Source of the DNA: CAIWHR01 sp963726775
GTDB taxonomy: Bacteria; Pseudomonadota; Gammaproteobacteria; Burkholderiales; Casimicrobiaceae
DNA length: 64,000 bases
Assembly: GCA_963726775.1 (NCBI GenBank)
Contig: CAVSDL010000011.1
Location: 1-64,000, forward strand
Reading direction: 5' to 3'
The notes below the pieces were generated by a model, which had not been told where the DNA came from, searched no databases, and worked only from the letters and a program-made list of their open reading frames with translations. This document shows, piece by piece, positions 10,446 through 19,957 of the stretch (positions are counted from its first letter, which is position 1; the number at the start of each line of letters is the position of its first letter). The position numbers and the translations under genes were made by a program.

Positions 10446-11333
10446 ATGACGACAACTTTAGCCAACCCCAGGGCCGAGACGGTCACGCGGCCGCGTTCCG
10501 TCGAGCAGGTGATCGCGGGCCAGCCGACGTCTGACGGTGCGGGCGTGAAACTGACGCGCGTGCTCACGCAGCCGCTGCAGCGCCGGCTCGATCCGTTCCT
10601 CATGCTCGACGCGTTCGGAACCGACAACCCGGAGGACTACATCGGCGGCTTCCCGGACCATCCGCATCGGGGCTTCGAGACCGTCACGTACATGATCGCC
10701 GGGCGCATGCGCCATCGCGACAGCGCCGGCCACGAGGGACTCCTGTCGAACGGCGGCGTCCAGTGGATGACGGCCGGGCGCGGCGTGATCCACTCGGAAC
10801 TGCCCGAGCAGGAAGACGGCCGCATGGAAGGCTTCCAGCTGTGGCTCAATCTCGCTGCGACCGACAAGATGCGCGCGCCATGGTATCGCGACATCCAGAG
10901 CGCGGAGATACCCGCGTTCACGACGGCGGACGGCGTCAAGGTACGCGCGATCGCCGGACGCAGTCATGGCATCGATGGCGCCATGCAGCGCGAAGTGACG
11001 GAGCCGCTGTATCTCGACCTCGAGATTCCGGCGGGTGGGAGCTTCGCGCAGATGCTTCCACCGTCGCACAACGCTTTCGTCTACGTGTATCGCGGCGGCT
11101 TGCAGATCGGTGGTACGCCGGTGCCCGTGCAGCGGATGGCGATTCTCGACAACGATGCCGGAAGCGACGGCGTGGTGCTGAAGGCGCCGGCGGCCACGCG
11201 CGCGCTGCTGATCGCGGGCAAGCCGTTGGGCGAGCCGATCGCGCAGTACGGCCCGTTCGTGATGAACACGAAGGACGAGATCCACCAGGCGGTGCAGGAC
11301 TATCAGTCCGGAAAGTTCGCGGCAACGGCGTAG
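10446..11333 (+). CDS. Pirin family protein (cupin, possible quercetinase)
   Basis: The 295-residue protein is a pirin: two cupin domains, with the N-terminal one carrying the metal ligands HPHRGFE near residue 73 and the later His/Glu pair in VIHSELPE near residue 115. Bacterial pirins bind iron or other metals; some, such as E. coli YhhW, oxidise quercetin, others act as redox-sensing cofactors. The ATG at 10446 follows GAGGAG by six bases. It follows azoR and probably shares its transcript; pairing of azoreductase and pirin under one LysR regulator suggests a response to quinone- or flavonoid-type compounds, which is inference. A perfect palindrome CCCGAAGCTTCGGG stands at 11337-11350, just after the stop, without a T-run. 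Confidence 0.9.
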   Translation: MTTTLANPRAETVTRPRSVEQVIAGQPTSDGAGVKLTRVLTQPLQRRLDPFLMLDAFGTDNPEDYIGGFPDHPHRGFETVTYMIAGRMRHRDSAGHEGLLSNGGVQWMTAGRGVIHSELPEQEDGRMEGFQLWLNLAATDKMRAPWYRDIQSAEIPAFTTADGVKVRAIAGRSHGIDGAMQREVTEPLYLDLEIPAGGSFAQMLPPSHNAFVYVYRGGLQIGGTPVPVQRMAILDNDAGSDGVVLKAPAATRALLIAGKPLGEPIAQYGPFVMNTKDEIHQAVQDYQSGKFAATA

Positions 11334-11515
11334 AGCCCCGAAGCTTCGGGCGGCCGGCTCGAAGCCACGGTTCCGGTCCGGCGACGGCCAGCGCCGGCTT
11401 CGCGGTCATTCCCGCAACTCATGCAAGACATTGGAAAAAGCCGTTTGATGGCGATGCGCTTCGGGGTGACCCAGGGTGCTTTGACTTGTTGGAGCAACAC
11501 CGTGATCATCGCTCG

Positions 11516-12064
11516 GTGAGCGGGAAAAACGCAGCCGAAGTCTCGAGCGGTGCGCTGTTCGCGGGGTTCCTCAAAGTGGGACTGTCCGGGTTCGGCGGGG
11601 TCCTGCCGTTCGCGCGCCGCATGCTGGTCGAGCGGCGGCAATGGCTGGACGAGCAGGAATTCATCGAAGTGCTCTCCCTGTCGCAGTTTCTGCCGGGGCC
11701 CAACATTGTCAACGTTGCAGTCATCGTGGGCCGCCGTTTCCAGGGACCGAAGGGTGCGCTCGCGGCTGCGCTCGGGCTGATGCTGATGCCGCTGATCGCG
11801 GTCCTGTCGCTCGCGACCCTCTACAGCAATTTTGCGCAGATCGAAGCAGTGCGCGGCGCATGCGACGGCATTTCCGCCGCGGCGTCGGGGCTTGTGCTGG
11901 CGATAGCGCTGAAAATGGCGCGGCCGATCCTCGGCACGCCCTGGCAGATCGGCGTCGGCGCAGGCGCGTTTGTGGCCATCGGCCTTGCGCGCTTGCCGCT
12001 GCTGCCGGTGCTCGCGGTGGTGGCGCCGCTTTCGCTGGGTATCGCGTGGTGGAGGCGCGGGTGA
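11516..12064 (+). CDS. chrA: Chromate transporter, N-terminal half (short-chain CHR protein)
   Basis: This 182-residue membrane protein is one half of a ChrA-type transporter, with the family motifs GFGG (residues about 26-29) and LSQFLPGPN (about 57-65) and several hydrophobic segments. Short-chain CHR proteins work as a pair of homologous halves where long ChrA proteins fuse both. They expel chromate or related oxyanions across the inner membrane. The start is uncertain: GTG 11516 has no clear ribosome site, and the frame is open upstream, with TTG codons near 11486 as alternatives. It overlaps the second half by four bases (GTGA at 12061), which ties their translation together and supports a heteromeric transporter. 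Confidence 0.85.
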   Translation: MSGKNAAEVSSGALFAGFLKVGLSGFGGVLPFARRMLVERRQWLDEQEFIEVLSLSQFLPGPNIVNVAVIVGRRFQGPKGALAAALGLMLMPLIAVLSLATLYSNFAQIEAVRGACDGISAAASGLVLAIALKMARPILGTPWQIGVGAGAFVAIGLARLPLLPVLAVVAPLSLGIAWWRRG

Positions 12065-12588
12065 TTCCCCCGGTGCTGCTCGAGCTGGCGCTGCAGTTCC
12101 TGGTACTGTCGCTCCTGTCGATCGGCGGCGCCAACGCCGTCATTCCGGAGATTCACATGCGCGCCGTCGACATCCACCACTGGATGACCGACGCCGACTT
12201 CTCCCAGTTGTTTGCGTTGTCGCAGGCGGCGCCCGGGCCGAACGTGCTGATCGTCAGTCTCGTCGGCTGGAAGGCAGCGGGTGTCGCGGGCGCGCTGGTC
12301 GCGATCGTCGCGATGTGCGGGCCCTCATCGCTGTTGACGTACCAGGTCGCCCACTACTGGGAACGGTTTCGCGAAGCGCCTTTGCGGCGCGCGATCCAGC
12401 GCGCGCTGGCGCCCATCACGGTCGGGCTGATACTGTCGTCAGGCTATGTGCTGACGCGCATGACCGATCTCGCCTGGCCCGCGTATGCCGTGACCGCGAC
12501 GACCCTGCTGCTGGCATTGACGACGGGCATTCATCCGCTGTGGCTGCTCGCGGCCGCCGCGGGTCTGGGCGCCATGGGCGCGCTATAG
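12061..12588 (+). CDS. chrA: Chromate transporter, C-terminal half (short-chain CHR protein)
   Basis: This 175-residue membrane protein is the second CHR half. It carries the paralogous motif LSQAAPGPN (residues about 55-63) and the conserved stretch SIGGANAVIPE near residue 21. The GTG at 12061 lies inside the stop of the first half (GTGA), with GGAGG five bases upstream, so it is translated by coupling. Together the halves would form a chromate-type anion transporter; true chromate resistance cannot be inferred, since many CHR proteins have other or unknown substrates. The gene ends about 100 bases from the convergent cobA; I see no terminator hairpin with a T-run there. Confidence 0.85.
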   Translation: MIPPVLLELALQFLVLSLLSIGGANAVIPEIHMRAVDIHHWMTDADFSQLFALSQAAPGPNVLIVSLVGWKAAGVAGALVAIVAMCGPSSLLTYQVAHYWERFREAPLRRAIQRALAPITVGLILSSGYVLTRMTDLAWPAYAVTATTLLLALTTGIHPLWLLAAAAGLGAMGAL

Positions 12589-12691
12589 CGCCGAACGCGC
12601 GTCCCGGAAGCGCGATCGGGGAGACTGTTTCGCCGAGTGAATTCGGATTCCGACCCGAGGCCGGTACGGGCGGCCGATGCGAAGCGGACCG

Positions 12692-13510
12692 TCAGGGCGA
12701 GAACCAGTTCAGCCGCTCGCGCAGGCGCACGACATGACCGACGATCGTGAGCGTCGGCGCGTGCAACTTCGCCTGCTCGGCGAGGTCGGGCAGCGTCTCC
12801 AGCGTCCCGGTAACGACGCGCTGCGTGCTTGACGTGCCTTGCTGAATGATGGCGGCGGGCGTGGTCGGCGCAAGGCCATGCCCGACGAGCTGCGCGCACA
12901 GCACGGACAGGCCAGTGAGCCCCATGTACACGACGATCGTCTGCCGCGGCCGCGCGAGCGCGGTCCAGTCGAGATCCATGCTGCCATCCTTCAGGTGGCC
13001 GGTCACGAAGACGCAGGATTGCGCGTGGTCGCGATGGGTCAACGGGATGCCGGCGTATGACGCGACGCCCAGCGCCGCGGTGATGCCGGGCACGACCTCG
13101 AAAGGGATCCGGTGCGCCGAGAGCGTGTCGATTTCCTCGCCGCCGCGGCCGAACATGAAAGGGTCACCGCCCTTGAGACGCAGCACGCGCTTTCCCGCGA
13201 GCGCGTGACGGACCAGAAGCTGGTTGATTTCTTCCTGCCGCATCGCATGGTTCGCGCGTCTCTTGCCGACGTAGATCCGCTCGGTCGCGGGCGGCAGCAG
13301 GTCGAGCACCGCCTGCGAAATCAGATGGTCGTACAGCACGATATCCGCGCGCTGCATCAGCTTCAGCGCGCGCAGCGTCAGGAGTTCGGGGTCGCCGGGA
13401 CCGGCGCCGACAAGAAACACTTCGCCGCTGCCATGCGCGCGCGCCTCGGCGTGTGCGCGCATGGCGCGCGCAAGATCGGACGGCGTCGGCAGATCAGCGA
13501 ACTTCGGCAT
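12692..13510 (-). CDS. cobA: Uroporphyrinogen-III C-methyltransferase
   Basis: The 272-residue enzyme methylates uroporphyrinogen III at C2 and C7 using S-adenosylmethionine to give precorrin-2, the branch point to siroheme and cobalamin. The SUMT signatures are clear: VGAGPGDPELLTLRA near residue 34, the KGGDPFMFGRGGEE loop near 114, and GIPLTHRDHA near 154. There is no CysG-type oxidase/chelatase domain, so later steps come from other genes. ATG 13510 follows AGGA. It lies five bases after tusA on the same strand, so the two are very likely co-transcribed; siroheme is the cofactor of sulfite reductase, which makes a sulfur-metabolism role plausible. Confidence 0.93.
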   Translation of the reverse strand: MPKFADLPTPSDLARAMRAHAEARAHGSGEVFLVGAGPGDPELLTLRALKLMQRADIVLYDHLISQAVLDLLPPATERIYVGKRRANHAMRQEEINQLLVRHALAGKRVLRLKGGDPFMFGRGGEEIDTLSAHRIPFEVVPGITAALGVASYAGIPLTHRDHAQSCVFVTGHLKDGSMDLDWTALARPRQTIVVYMGLTGLSVLCAQLVGHGLAPTTPAAIIQQGTSSTQRVVTGTLETLPDLAEQAKLHAPTLTIVGHVVRLRERLNWFSP

Positions 13511-13515
13511 GGATC

Positions 13516-13743
13516 CTACTTCTTCTTCATGTAGAAGATGAACGTCTTGCTCTCTTCGGTCGACGACAGCAATGCGTGTCCCGTCTGGTTGGCGAAAGCC
13601 TGCATGTCCTTGATCGAGCCCTGGTCGGTCGTGACAATCTTCAGCACCTGGCCGGACACCAGTTCGTTCAGCGCCTTTTTCGTCTTGAGGATGGGCAGCG
13701 GGCAGGACAGCCCCCGCGCATCGAGTTCCTTGTCGAAATTCAT
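13516..13743 (-). CDS. tusA: TusA-family sulfurtransferase
   Basis: The 75-residue protein has the TusA/SirA fold and the active-site motif CPLP in DARGLSCPLPIL (Cys about residue 14), the cysteine that carries persulfide sulfur. TusA proteins relay sulfur to tRNA thiolation, molybdenum cofactor synthesis or sulfur oxidation. ATG 13743 follows GGAG by eight bases. It heads a two-gene unit with cobA. The context cannot distinguish a tRNA role from a role in sulfur-compound metabolism. Confidence 0.88.
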   Translation of the reverse strand: MNFDKELDARGLSCPLPILKTKKALNELVSGQVLKIVTTDQGSIKDMQAFANQTGHALLSSTEESKTFIFYMKKK

Positions 13744-13952
13744 GGTGAGGTCTCCACGTTTCGATGATCAGTGCTTCGCAATATTGAGGGGAGATTTCGC
13801 GCGACGCGTCCTTCGAATCCCGAAGAGGTAACGCCTTGCATGGGGCGCGGGTTTGATCTATCCCCGGTGTCCGAAGCGTTGGCGGCAGAACAGGATCCGG
13901 AGTGCAGGGGTATCCTACCGGAGAACTCCGCACGTTGCCGGAGGAGGTTTGC

Positions 13953-14153
13953 ATGACCGCCATCGCCCGCCGCATTTCGCACCTGCTGGGCGTTCATGGC
14001 GAGAAGATGCGCAACGCGCTGAAGGCGAACGGCACCGAGGTCGAATGGATCACCTACAGCGACGAAGGCCACGGCTTCCTGCTGGAAAAGAACCGCTTGG
14101 ACTTCTACGGCCGCGTGGCGAAATTCCTCGCGAAGCACAATCCGCCCGACTGA
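13953..14153 (+). pseudogene. C-terminal stump of an S9 family peptidase
   Basis: This 66-codon frame carries, from about residue 15 on, the C-terminal end of an S9 peptidase hydrolase domain: GEKMRNALKANGTEVEWI, the catalytic-His motif DEGHGF, then ENRLDFYGRVAKFLAKH. The Ser and Asp of the triad and the rest of the enzyme are absent, so it cannot be active. Unexpectedly, the frame has an excellent ribosome site (GGAGGAGGT, four to twelve bases before ATG 13953), and its first 14 residues do not resemble the peptidase. A deletion that joined another gene's start to the peptidase tail would explain this. It lies between tusA-cobA and the end of tamB. Confidence 0.65.
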
Positions 14154-14192
14154 CGCGGCGCGCCCCCAATTTGTGATCACGTTCTTCCGCGG

Positions 14193-17100
14193 CTAATCAA
14201 AGTTCCGCCGGAAATAGACGCCGACGCCGCTGATCGTGCCGGCCTCGGCGCGCAGCGTGAGCGATCCGGTGAGGTTGTATTCGAGGCGCAACGCGTTGGT
14301 CGCGACGGTGAGGCCTTGCTCGTAGACGATCGCCAGGTTGTCCGACAGCCGCTTGCCCACCGCGACGACCTGGCCCTCGGCGCTCGGCGTGCCGCGCGCG
14401 CCGCCGCGCGAGGAGCCGGCCGTGTTCCGGAACGAGATGTCGTCGAGGCCGAGGCTTTGCGCTATCGTCGCGGTGACCGGCTTGCTGTTGCGGCCGAGCA
14501 GTGCCGCCGATGCGGCCTGCAGTGCGGCGATGTCGGCGCCCGACGTCCGGTCGAGGCCCTGGCCCAGCACCAGCCATGACAGCTTCTCGGCGTCCGGGAC
14601 CGGCGGGTTCGACGTCAGCTGAATGTTGGGGACCTTGACCGTGCCCGTGACCGCGACGCCCGCCTCGACGGCAAGGTTCCTGCGCAGCGCAACGATATCG
14701 AGGCCGGGATTGTCGAGCGGACCGTCGAAGATGAGGCGCCCCGGGTCGATGACGAGCCGCTGACCAAACGCGAAGTACGTGCCGTTCACCGCGCGTATCG
14801 AGCCCTTGCCGGCAAGTCCGCCCGGACCGTTCGTGACGCGCACCTCGCCGCGCAATCCCGTGTCCAGGCCCTTGCCGGTGAACGTCAGGTTGTCGCCGAA
14901 ATCGAGGTTGAGGTCGATTCCCAATGGAATGTCGGCGGCGCGCGGCGCATCGGTCGTCGGGCGCGGCCAGCCTTTCACCACGACGTCGTCACCGAGCGTC
15001 GCGCCGGGATTGTCCTCGTAGACGATGCGACCTTCGTCGGCGCGCAGCGATCCGGCAAGCGCCAGCTTGCTGTCGACCGTGGAGATGGTCCCCTCGCCCG
15101 AGACGACGAGATTGTGCTCCGGCCGATTGAGCAGGCGAAACCTGTCGGCGCGCCAGGTCAGGCGCGCAGCCGGTGTCCACCTGCTCTCGAACGCCGCCGC
15201 AATCGTTCCGGTGGCGTGGAAGCGACCGGCGCCCGCGGCCAGCGACAAGTCGTCGAGAACGACGCCGCGATCGGCGAATCGTGCCGACACGCGGCCGTCG
15301 GTGAAATGCAGTCCGTATCTTGGCGCATCGAGGCGCAGGCCCTCGCCCGTCAACGTCCCGGAGAGCGGAGCGCTCTGCATCGTGCCCTTCGCCGCCAAGT
15401 CGAGGCGCGCGCGTCCGTCGATCGCGGCGACGGTGCCGATCCACGGCTGCAGCAATTGCAGCGTCGGCAACTGCGCGCTAGCCGTCAGCGCCAGCGGCGC
15501 ATCGGGTGCGATGTGTCCCGGCGCCGCGTTCGCGAGCGCGCCGATCGACAGCCTGGCGTCGGCCGACCCGCCGCGCGCCGAGCGGAACGTCGCCACGGCC
15601 TCGATGGCATCGTCCGCAAATCGCGCACCAACTTCGAGTGCAGTGATGCCGATGGCCATTCTCGTCGAATCGATTGCCGCGTCGCGCATGACCCACATGT
15701 CGCCGCCTTCGCGCCGCAGGGTGACCGTTCCGTTGAGGTGCGGCGCCGCGGTGAGCGTCCAATCGCCGCCGAAGGTAAGCGTCGAGGCGAACGGCAGCGG
15801 CATGCCGGCGAGGCGCGCCGCGGTAGCGACCGGCACGCCGGCGAAACTGCCGCGTGTCGTGATCCGGCCGTCGTCCCATGCCAGTTCGGCGAGAGCCACG
15901 CTGCCCTCCGCGATGCTCATCCGCGTTTCGCCGATGCGGACATGTCCGGCGGCGATCGAGAGTGCGGCGGGCGCCGCGAGCCGCAATGCCCACGGGCCGC
16001 GACCCTCCAGCGCATCGAGCGTTCCTGACCAGGCGAGGGCGGACAACGTGGCAGCGGGAGACGATTCGCTGAGACCACCATGAGCCCTTGCTTCGACATC
16101 GATTTCTTCGCTCTTGAATCCGGCTGTGATCGCGTGTGCGGCCAGCGTTCCGGCGACGCTGGCGCGGGCGGAAGCAAAGGTTCCCTGTGGCGCGACCACG
16201 TCCGCTCCTTCGATGTCGAGCCGGATGTCGCGCGCTGCGAAGTCGGCGCCGGTGTCGGTGTTCGGTCCCGGCGCAACGGCCAGGTGGGCGTCGAGCGCGC
16301 GCAGTGCGAGCGACTCGCCGAGCTTGAGCGCGCGACCCTTCGCTACGACGTCGATCCCGGCCCGGGGCATGACGCCGCGCAGCTCCGCCTTGACGTTCAG
16401 CGCGCCGGAGAGGGTCCGGGGAATGGCCGCCGGAAGCAGCGGCAGGAGCTCGGCAAGACGCGGGGCATCCAATGTGGCGGCGATCCGGCCGCCGCTCGGG
16501 CCGTTGCTTCCAGCCACGACCAGCGTCGCCGACGCGATCCGCAGGTCGATTGCGCCGTCGTCGACAAAATCGCGCCCCAGCGTGCCGCGCGCCGTGCCGG
16601 AGAGCGCGACGCCGGCGAGGTGGCTGCCGGGCGCGAGTGCGAGGCTGATTCGGCCGCGCCAATCCGGCGCGAGCACGCCGCCGGCCTCGAGCGTGGCGTC
16701 CAGCGTCCCGCTCGGATAATCACCGAACCTCGCGGGGTCGAGATGCGTCGCCGTCGCGTTGACGGCATATGCGCGCTCGCCCGCCAGCCCGAAGCGGCCG
16801 CGACCGGCAAGCTCGCTTGCGCCGGCGCGCGCGCGAAAGCGCTCGATGTCGAGGATGTCGTCTGCTAACGTGCCCGAGAACGCCAGCGCGAGGCCACCGG
16901 CGATTTCGCGATCGATCAGGTCGGCGCTGAACTTCTGCCGCCTGGCGTCAAGGTCGGCCGCGATCCTTCCCGAGAGCCGCGTCGCCACGAGTGGCGCGTA
17001 GATCTGCCGGAGATCGAGATCGCGTGCGTCAAGCGACCACGCGCCCGCGGAGCTGCCACCGGCGAGCGGGATCTGCGCACGCCCCGCGACTTGCCCGCCA

Positions 17101-18125
17101 CCCGGAAGCTCGGCGTGAATTTCGTCGAGGCGGAGCGAATCCTCTTTCCAGACGAAGCGCGAAGTGGCGGTGCGGATCGGAACCCGGCGGGCGCCGATCG
17201 CGCCGGGCAGGGCATTCGTCGCTTCGATCTTTCCGGCCAGCCCGCCCTCGAACGGCTCTGCGTGCACGACGACGGTGAGGCGCGTTGCGGGAAGCGCGGC
17301 ATCCCAGGCGGCGAGATCGACATCGCCCGCATCGAGCGCGAGTTCCGTGAGCGGTACGGCGGCGAGCGGCGCCAACTGTCCACGCGCATCGAAGCGCGCC
17401 GCTCCCGCCCGGCCGTTGGCCATGATCGCAATCGACGCCAGCGTTCCCGAGAGGCGGACCTCGGCTTCGCCACCCATGAGCGCGGCGTCGCCGTGAAAGG
17501 CAAGATGGCCGCCGACAGGGAAGGGCGCCGCAGACCCGATTTCCAGGTCACCGGTCAGCGCACCGGCGTCCGCCGCCAGCGCAAGGTCGGAAACCCGGTG
17601 CGCCGCTGCGTCACCCGAATAACCGAAGGCAATGCCATGAACCGTTCCGCGACTCGTTCCTACGCGCCAATCCAGGCGTCCGATGGCGAGGCGCTCGATG
17701 GTCAGCTCGACCGGCAGTTCGAGGCTCGCCGGCAGCGGCACCGCGGCGCCGTCCGACGCTTCAAGCCCGAGTTCGAGACGCTGCGCGCCAAGCCCGTGCA
17801 CGACGATGCCACGCGACCACAGCGCGGCGGGTTTCCAGGTCAGCGCGGCGTCTGTCGCGATGGCGGTTGCCGCAATGCCGCGCCAGACGATGCGCCGGAC
17901 GCGAACGGTATCGATCAGCGCCCCGGTAGCACCTTCGATCTCCAGGGTGCCGCCGCTGCGGAGCACAAGTTCGCGGACCAGCAAGTCGACGCCGGTCTGC
18001 CCCGACAGCAGCGTCCAGGACAACGCCGCGAAGGCCGCAGCGGCGGCCAGCGCGACAACGGCTGTTCCGCGTCGCCAGCGTCGTTTGCGCATGGCACCGG
18101 GCATTGAGGCCGTGGAATCCTGCAT
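14193..18125 (-). CDS. tamB: Translocation and assembly module subunit TamB
   Basis: The 1310-residue protein has an N-terminal membrane anchor (about residues 20-42, rich in Ala) followed by a very long repetitive beta-rich body and the C-terminal DUF490/TamB domain, ending GVYFRRNFD with the aromatic last residue common in this family. TamB spans the periplasm and, with TamA, helps insert outer-membrane proteins and move phospholipids to the outer membrane. Length fits the family (about 1250-1450). ATG 18125 lies five bases after the tamA stop, so the two are one unit. Inner ATG codons at 18104 and 18092 are possible starts, since no strong ribosome site marks the first. Confidence 0.93.
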   Translation of the reverse strand: MQDSTASMPGAMRKRRWRRGTAVVALAAAAAFAALSWTLLSGQTGVDLLVRELVLRSGGTLEIEGATGALIDTVRVRRIVWRGIAATAIATDAALTWKPAALWSRGIVVHGLGAQRLELGLEASDGAAVPLPASLELPVELTIERLAIGRLDWRVGTSRGTVHGIAFGYSGDAAAHRVSDLALAADAGALTGDLEIGSAAPFPVGGHLAFHGDAALMGGEAEVRLSGTLASIAIMANGRAGAARFDARGQLAPLAAVPLTELALDAGDVDLAAWDAALPATRLTVVVHAEPFEGGLAGKIEATNALPGAIGARRVPIRTATSRFVWKEDSLRLDEIHAELPGGGQVAGRAQIPLAGGSSAGAWSLDARDLDLRQIYAPLVATRLSGRIAADLDARRQKFSADLIDREIAGGLALAFSGTLADDILDIERFRARAGASELAGRGRFGLAGERAYAVNATATHLDPARFGDYPSGTLDATLEAGGVLAPDWRGRISLALAPGSHLAGVALSGTARGTLGRDFVDDGAIDLRIASATLVVAGSNGPSGGRIAATLDAPRLAELLPLLPAAIPRTLSGALNVKAELRGVMPRAGIDVVAKGRALKLGESLALRALDAHLAVAPGPNTDTGADFAARDIRLDIEGADVVAPQGTFASARASVAGTLAAHAITAGFKSEEIDVEARAHGGLSESSPAATLSALAWSGTLDALEGRGPWALRLAAPAALSIAAGHVRIGETRMSIAEGSVALAELAWDDGRITTRGSFAGVPVATAARLAGMPLPFASTLTFGGDWTLTAAPHLNGTVTLRREGGDMWVMRDAAIDSTRMAIGITALEVGARFADDAIEAVATFRSARGGSADARLSIGALANAAPGHIAPDAPLALTASAQLPTLQLLQPWIGTVAAIDGRARLDLAAKGTMQSAPLSGTLTGEGLRLDAPRYGLHFTDGRVSARFADRGVVLDDLSLAAGAGRFHATGTIAAAFESRWTPAARLTWRADRFRLLNRPEHNLVVSGEGTISTVDSKLALAGSLRADEGRIVYEDNPGATLGDDVVVKGWPRPTTDAPRAADIPLGIDLNLDFGDNLTFTGKGLDTGLRGEVRVTNGPGGLAGKGSIRAVNGTYFAFGQRLVIDPGRLIFDGPLDNPGLDIVALRRNLAVEAGVAVTGTVKVPNIQLTSNPPVPDAEKLSWLVLGQGLDRTSGADIAALQAASAALLGRNSKPVTATIAQSLGLDDISFRNTAGSSRGGARGTPSAEGQVVAVGKRLSDNLAIVYEQGLTVATNALRLEYNLTGSLTLRAEAGTISGVGVYFRRNFD

Positions 18126-18130
18126 GTCTG

Positions 18131-19957
18131 CTAGAAACTGAGCCCGACGGAGAAGTGGACGCGCACCTGGTGCACATCCTGCCCGTAAGCAACGTCGAGT
18201 CGAAACGGGCCGAGCGGCGTCCGCACGCGTGCGCCGACGCCGTAGCCGAGCGCGAGATGCGCATCCGACAGGGTGTCGGTCGCGTTGCCGGCATCGACGA
18301 ATGCCGCGAGCCCCCAGGAACCTCCAATCCACCGTATCGCCTCGGCGTTGAGTACCGCGACATAGCGGCCGGGAACGGTCGCGTCGCCGCTAGTGACGCC
18401 GAGGCTCTCGAACGCGTAGCCGCGTACCGTGGTGTCGCCGCCGGTTCGAAACAGCAGCGCCGAAGGGATGCCGCTGCGCGAGGACGCGAGCACCGCGCCA
18501 CCCTGGGCGCGCAGCTGCAGCTCGCTCAACCGGTCGAGCGGAACCCAGGCGGCGAAGCGCCCCAGGACGCGCCCGAATCCGCGCGTCGACACGCCGGGAA
18601 TGCCGCCGCCCGCCTGCAGGCTGGCCATCCATCCGGTCGATGGGGCGACGAGATTGTCGACCCGACGCCAATAGCGCTCGTACTCGCCGTAGACCGCATG
18701 CGAGGTTTCCGCGGGCGCGCCGGAGGGCTGCTGCTCGTCGAGGTAATAGGTCGCGGACAGCGCGTGTGTGTCTTGCTCCTCGATCGTATGCCAGCGCGTG
18801 CCGGCGGCGGCGGTCCGGGTAACGAGGCCTTCGATGTCGGTGCGCAGGGCGCCGGCGCTGTAGGTTGCGATCCAGCCGCCGTCGTTCGGCGGTTGCGACA
18901 CCCGCAAGGACATCGACTGCAGTTTCGTCTCGAGGCGCCCTTCGGCGAGGAGTTGCAGGCCCTTGCCGTCGACGTCGACATCGCGATAGCTGGCGTTGCC
19001 GCGGAACTGCACGTCCGTCGAATAGCCGAGGCCGCCCTCGAGACGCCGCGTTGGCGCTTCGATGACGGCGACCCGCACCGTCGCGTCGTCGGGATGCGTG
19101 GTGTCAGGATCGATCGCCGCCTGCGCGCTTGCAAAATAGCCCGACGCGTTCAGCCGGCGTAGGTAGCGGGTCAACGCCGCTTCGGTGTAGGGCTCGCCCG
19201 CACGGATCGTGCTGAAGTTGCGAACGAGCGAAGTCCCGTACTTTGCCAGTCCCGAAATTTCGAGCCCGCCAAAACGAAACGGCGGACCGCTTGCGAATTC
19301 GATCGACAGCGCAGCCGAATGATGCTCGGGATCGATCAACGCTTCGCTCCTGGCGATATTCGCCGCCGCGTACGGGCTTGCGGTCAGCGTCGCCAGCGCC
19401 GAGTCCTTGGCCGCGGCCCACGCTTCCTGCCGGAACGCGTCGCCAATGCGCAGGCTCCAGTCGCGCTCGAGCTTCGCGATCGCGTCGCTGCCCAGCGGGA
19501 TGTCGGTTGCTGCGGGGCCGGTCACCGCGATATGCACCCCTTCTATCCGGGTCGGCTCGCCCGGAACCACGGTCAGCGTAATCGCGGCGGGTACGGCGAT
19601 TCGGTTGATCGCCACGTCGATCGCCGCGGAGAAGTAACCTTCGGCGGCAGCGACATTGCGCGCCTCGTCGATAGCCTCGCGCGCAAGCCGGTCGTACAGC
19701 TCCTCGGTCATCTCGGCATAGTCCTGCCAGCGCAGGAGCCCGACATCCCGTTCGAGTGCCTCCTTCAGGGGCGAAGGCGCAATGACCGTGACGCGATACC
19801 GCAATGCGGCGCTGCCGACCGGTGTGTCCGCCGCAAAAACCTCAGGAGCACCGATCGCCGTCGACGCGATCGTCAGCGCGAGAAGCCACGGAAGGCTGGG
19901 GCGAAGGGAGCGCGAAACGAGAAGCACAGGCGCGATTATCGTCGATCGCGGGTGCAT
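18131..19957 (-). CDS. tamA: Outer-membrane assembly factor TamA (BamA/Omp85 family)
   Basis: The protein of 608 residues (from ATG 19957) has an N-terminal hydrophobic signal (WLLALTIASTAIG), POTRA-type repeats over about residues 50-260, and a C-terminal Omp85 beta-barrel ending HFSVGLSF, with the usual terminal Phe. The barrel motif VRGYAFES matches the conserved (V/I)RG(F/Y) of lid loop 6. TamA works with TamB, encoded next. The start is uncertain: GTG 20002 with GGGAG upstream would add 15 residues. Either choice overlaps the frame of the preceding small lipoprotein gene by more than 100 bases, which is unusual. Confidence 0.92.
   Translation of the reverse strand: MHPRSTIIAPVLLVSRSLRPSLPWLLALTIASTAIGAPEVFAADTPVGSAALRYRVTVIAPSPLKEALERDVGLLRWQDYAEMTEELYDRLAREAIDEARNVAAAEGYFSAAIDVAINRIAVPAAITLTVVPGEPTRIEGVHIAVTGPAATDIPLGSDAIAKLERDWSLRIGDAFRQEAWAAAKDSALATLTASPYAAANIARSEALIDPEHHSAALSIEFASGPPFRFGGLEISGLAKYGTSLVRNFSTIRAGEPYTEAALTRYLRRLNASGYFASAQAAIDPDTTHPDDATVRVAVIEAPTRRLEGGLGYSTDVQFRGNASYRDVDVDGKGLQLLAEGRLETKLQSMSLRVSQPPNDGGWIATYSAGALRTDIEGLVTRTAAAGTRWHTIEEQDTHALSATYYLDEQQPSGAPAETSHAVYGEYERYWRRVDNLVAPSTGWMASLQAGGGIPGVSTRGFGRVLGRFAAWVPLDRLSELQLRAQGGAVLASSRSGIPSALLFRTGGDTTVRGYAFESLGVTSGDATVPGRYVAVLNAEAIRWIGGSWGLAAFVDAGNATDTLSDAHLALGYGVGARVRTPLGPFRLDVAYGQDVHQVRVHFSVGLSF

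Noticed and set aside
11337..11350. Palindrome CCCGAAGCTTCGGG as a terminator after pirin
   Set aside because: It has no loop allowance beyond the palindrome itself and no T-run, so a terminator call is not supported.
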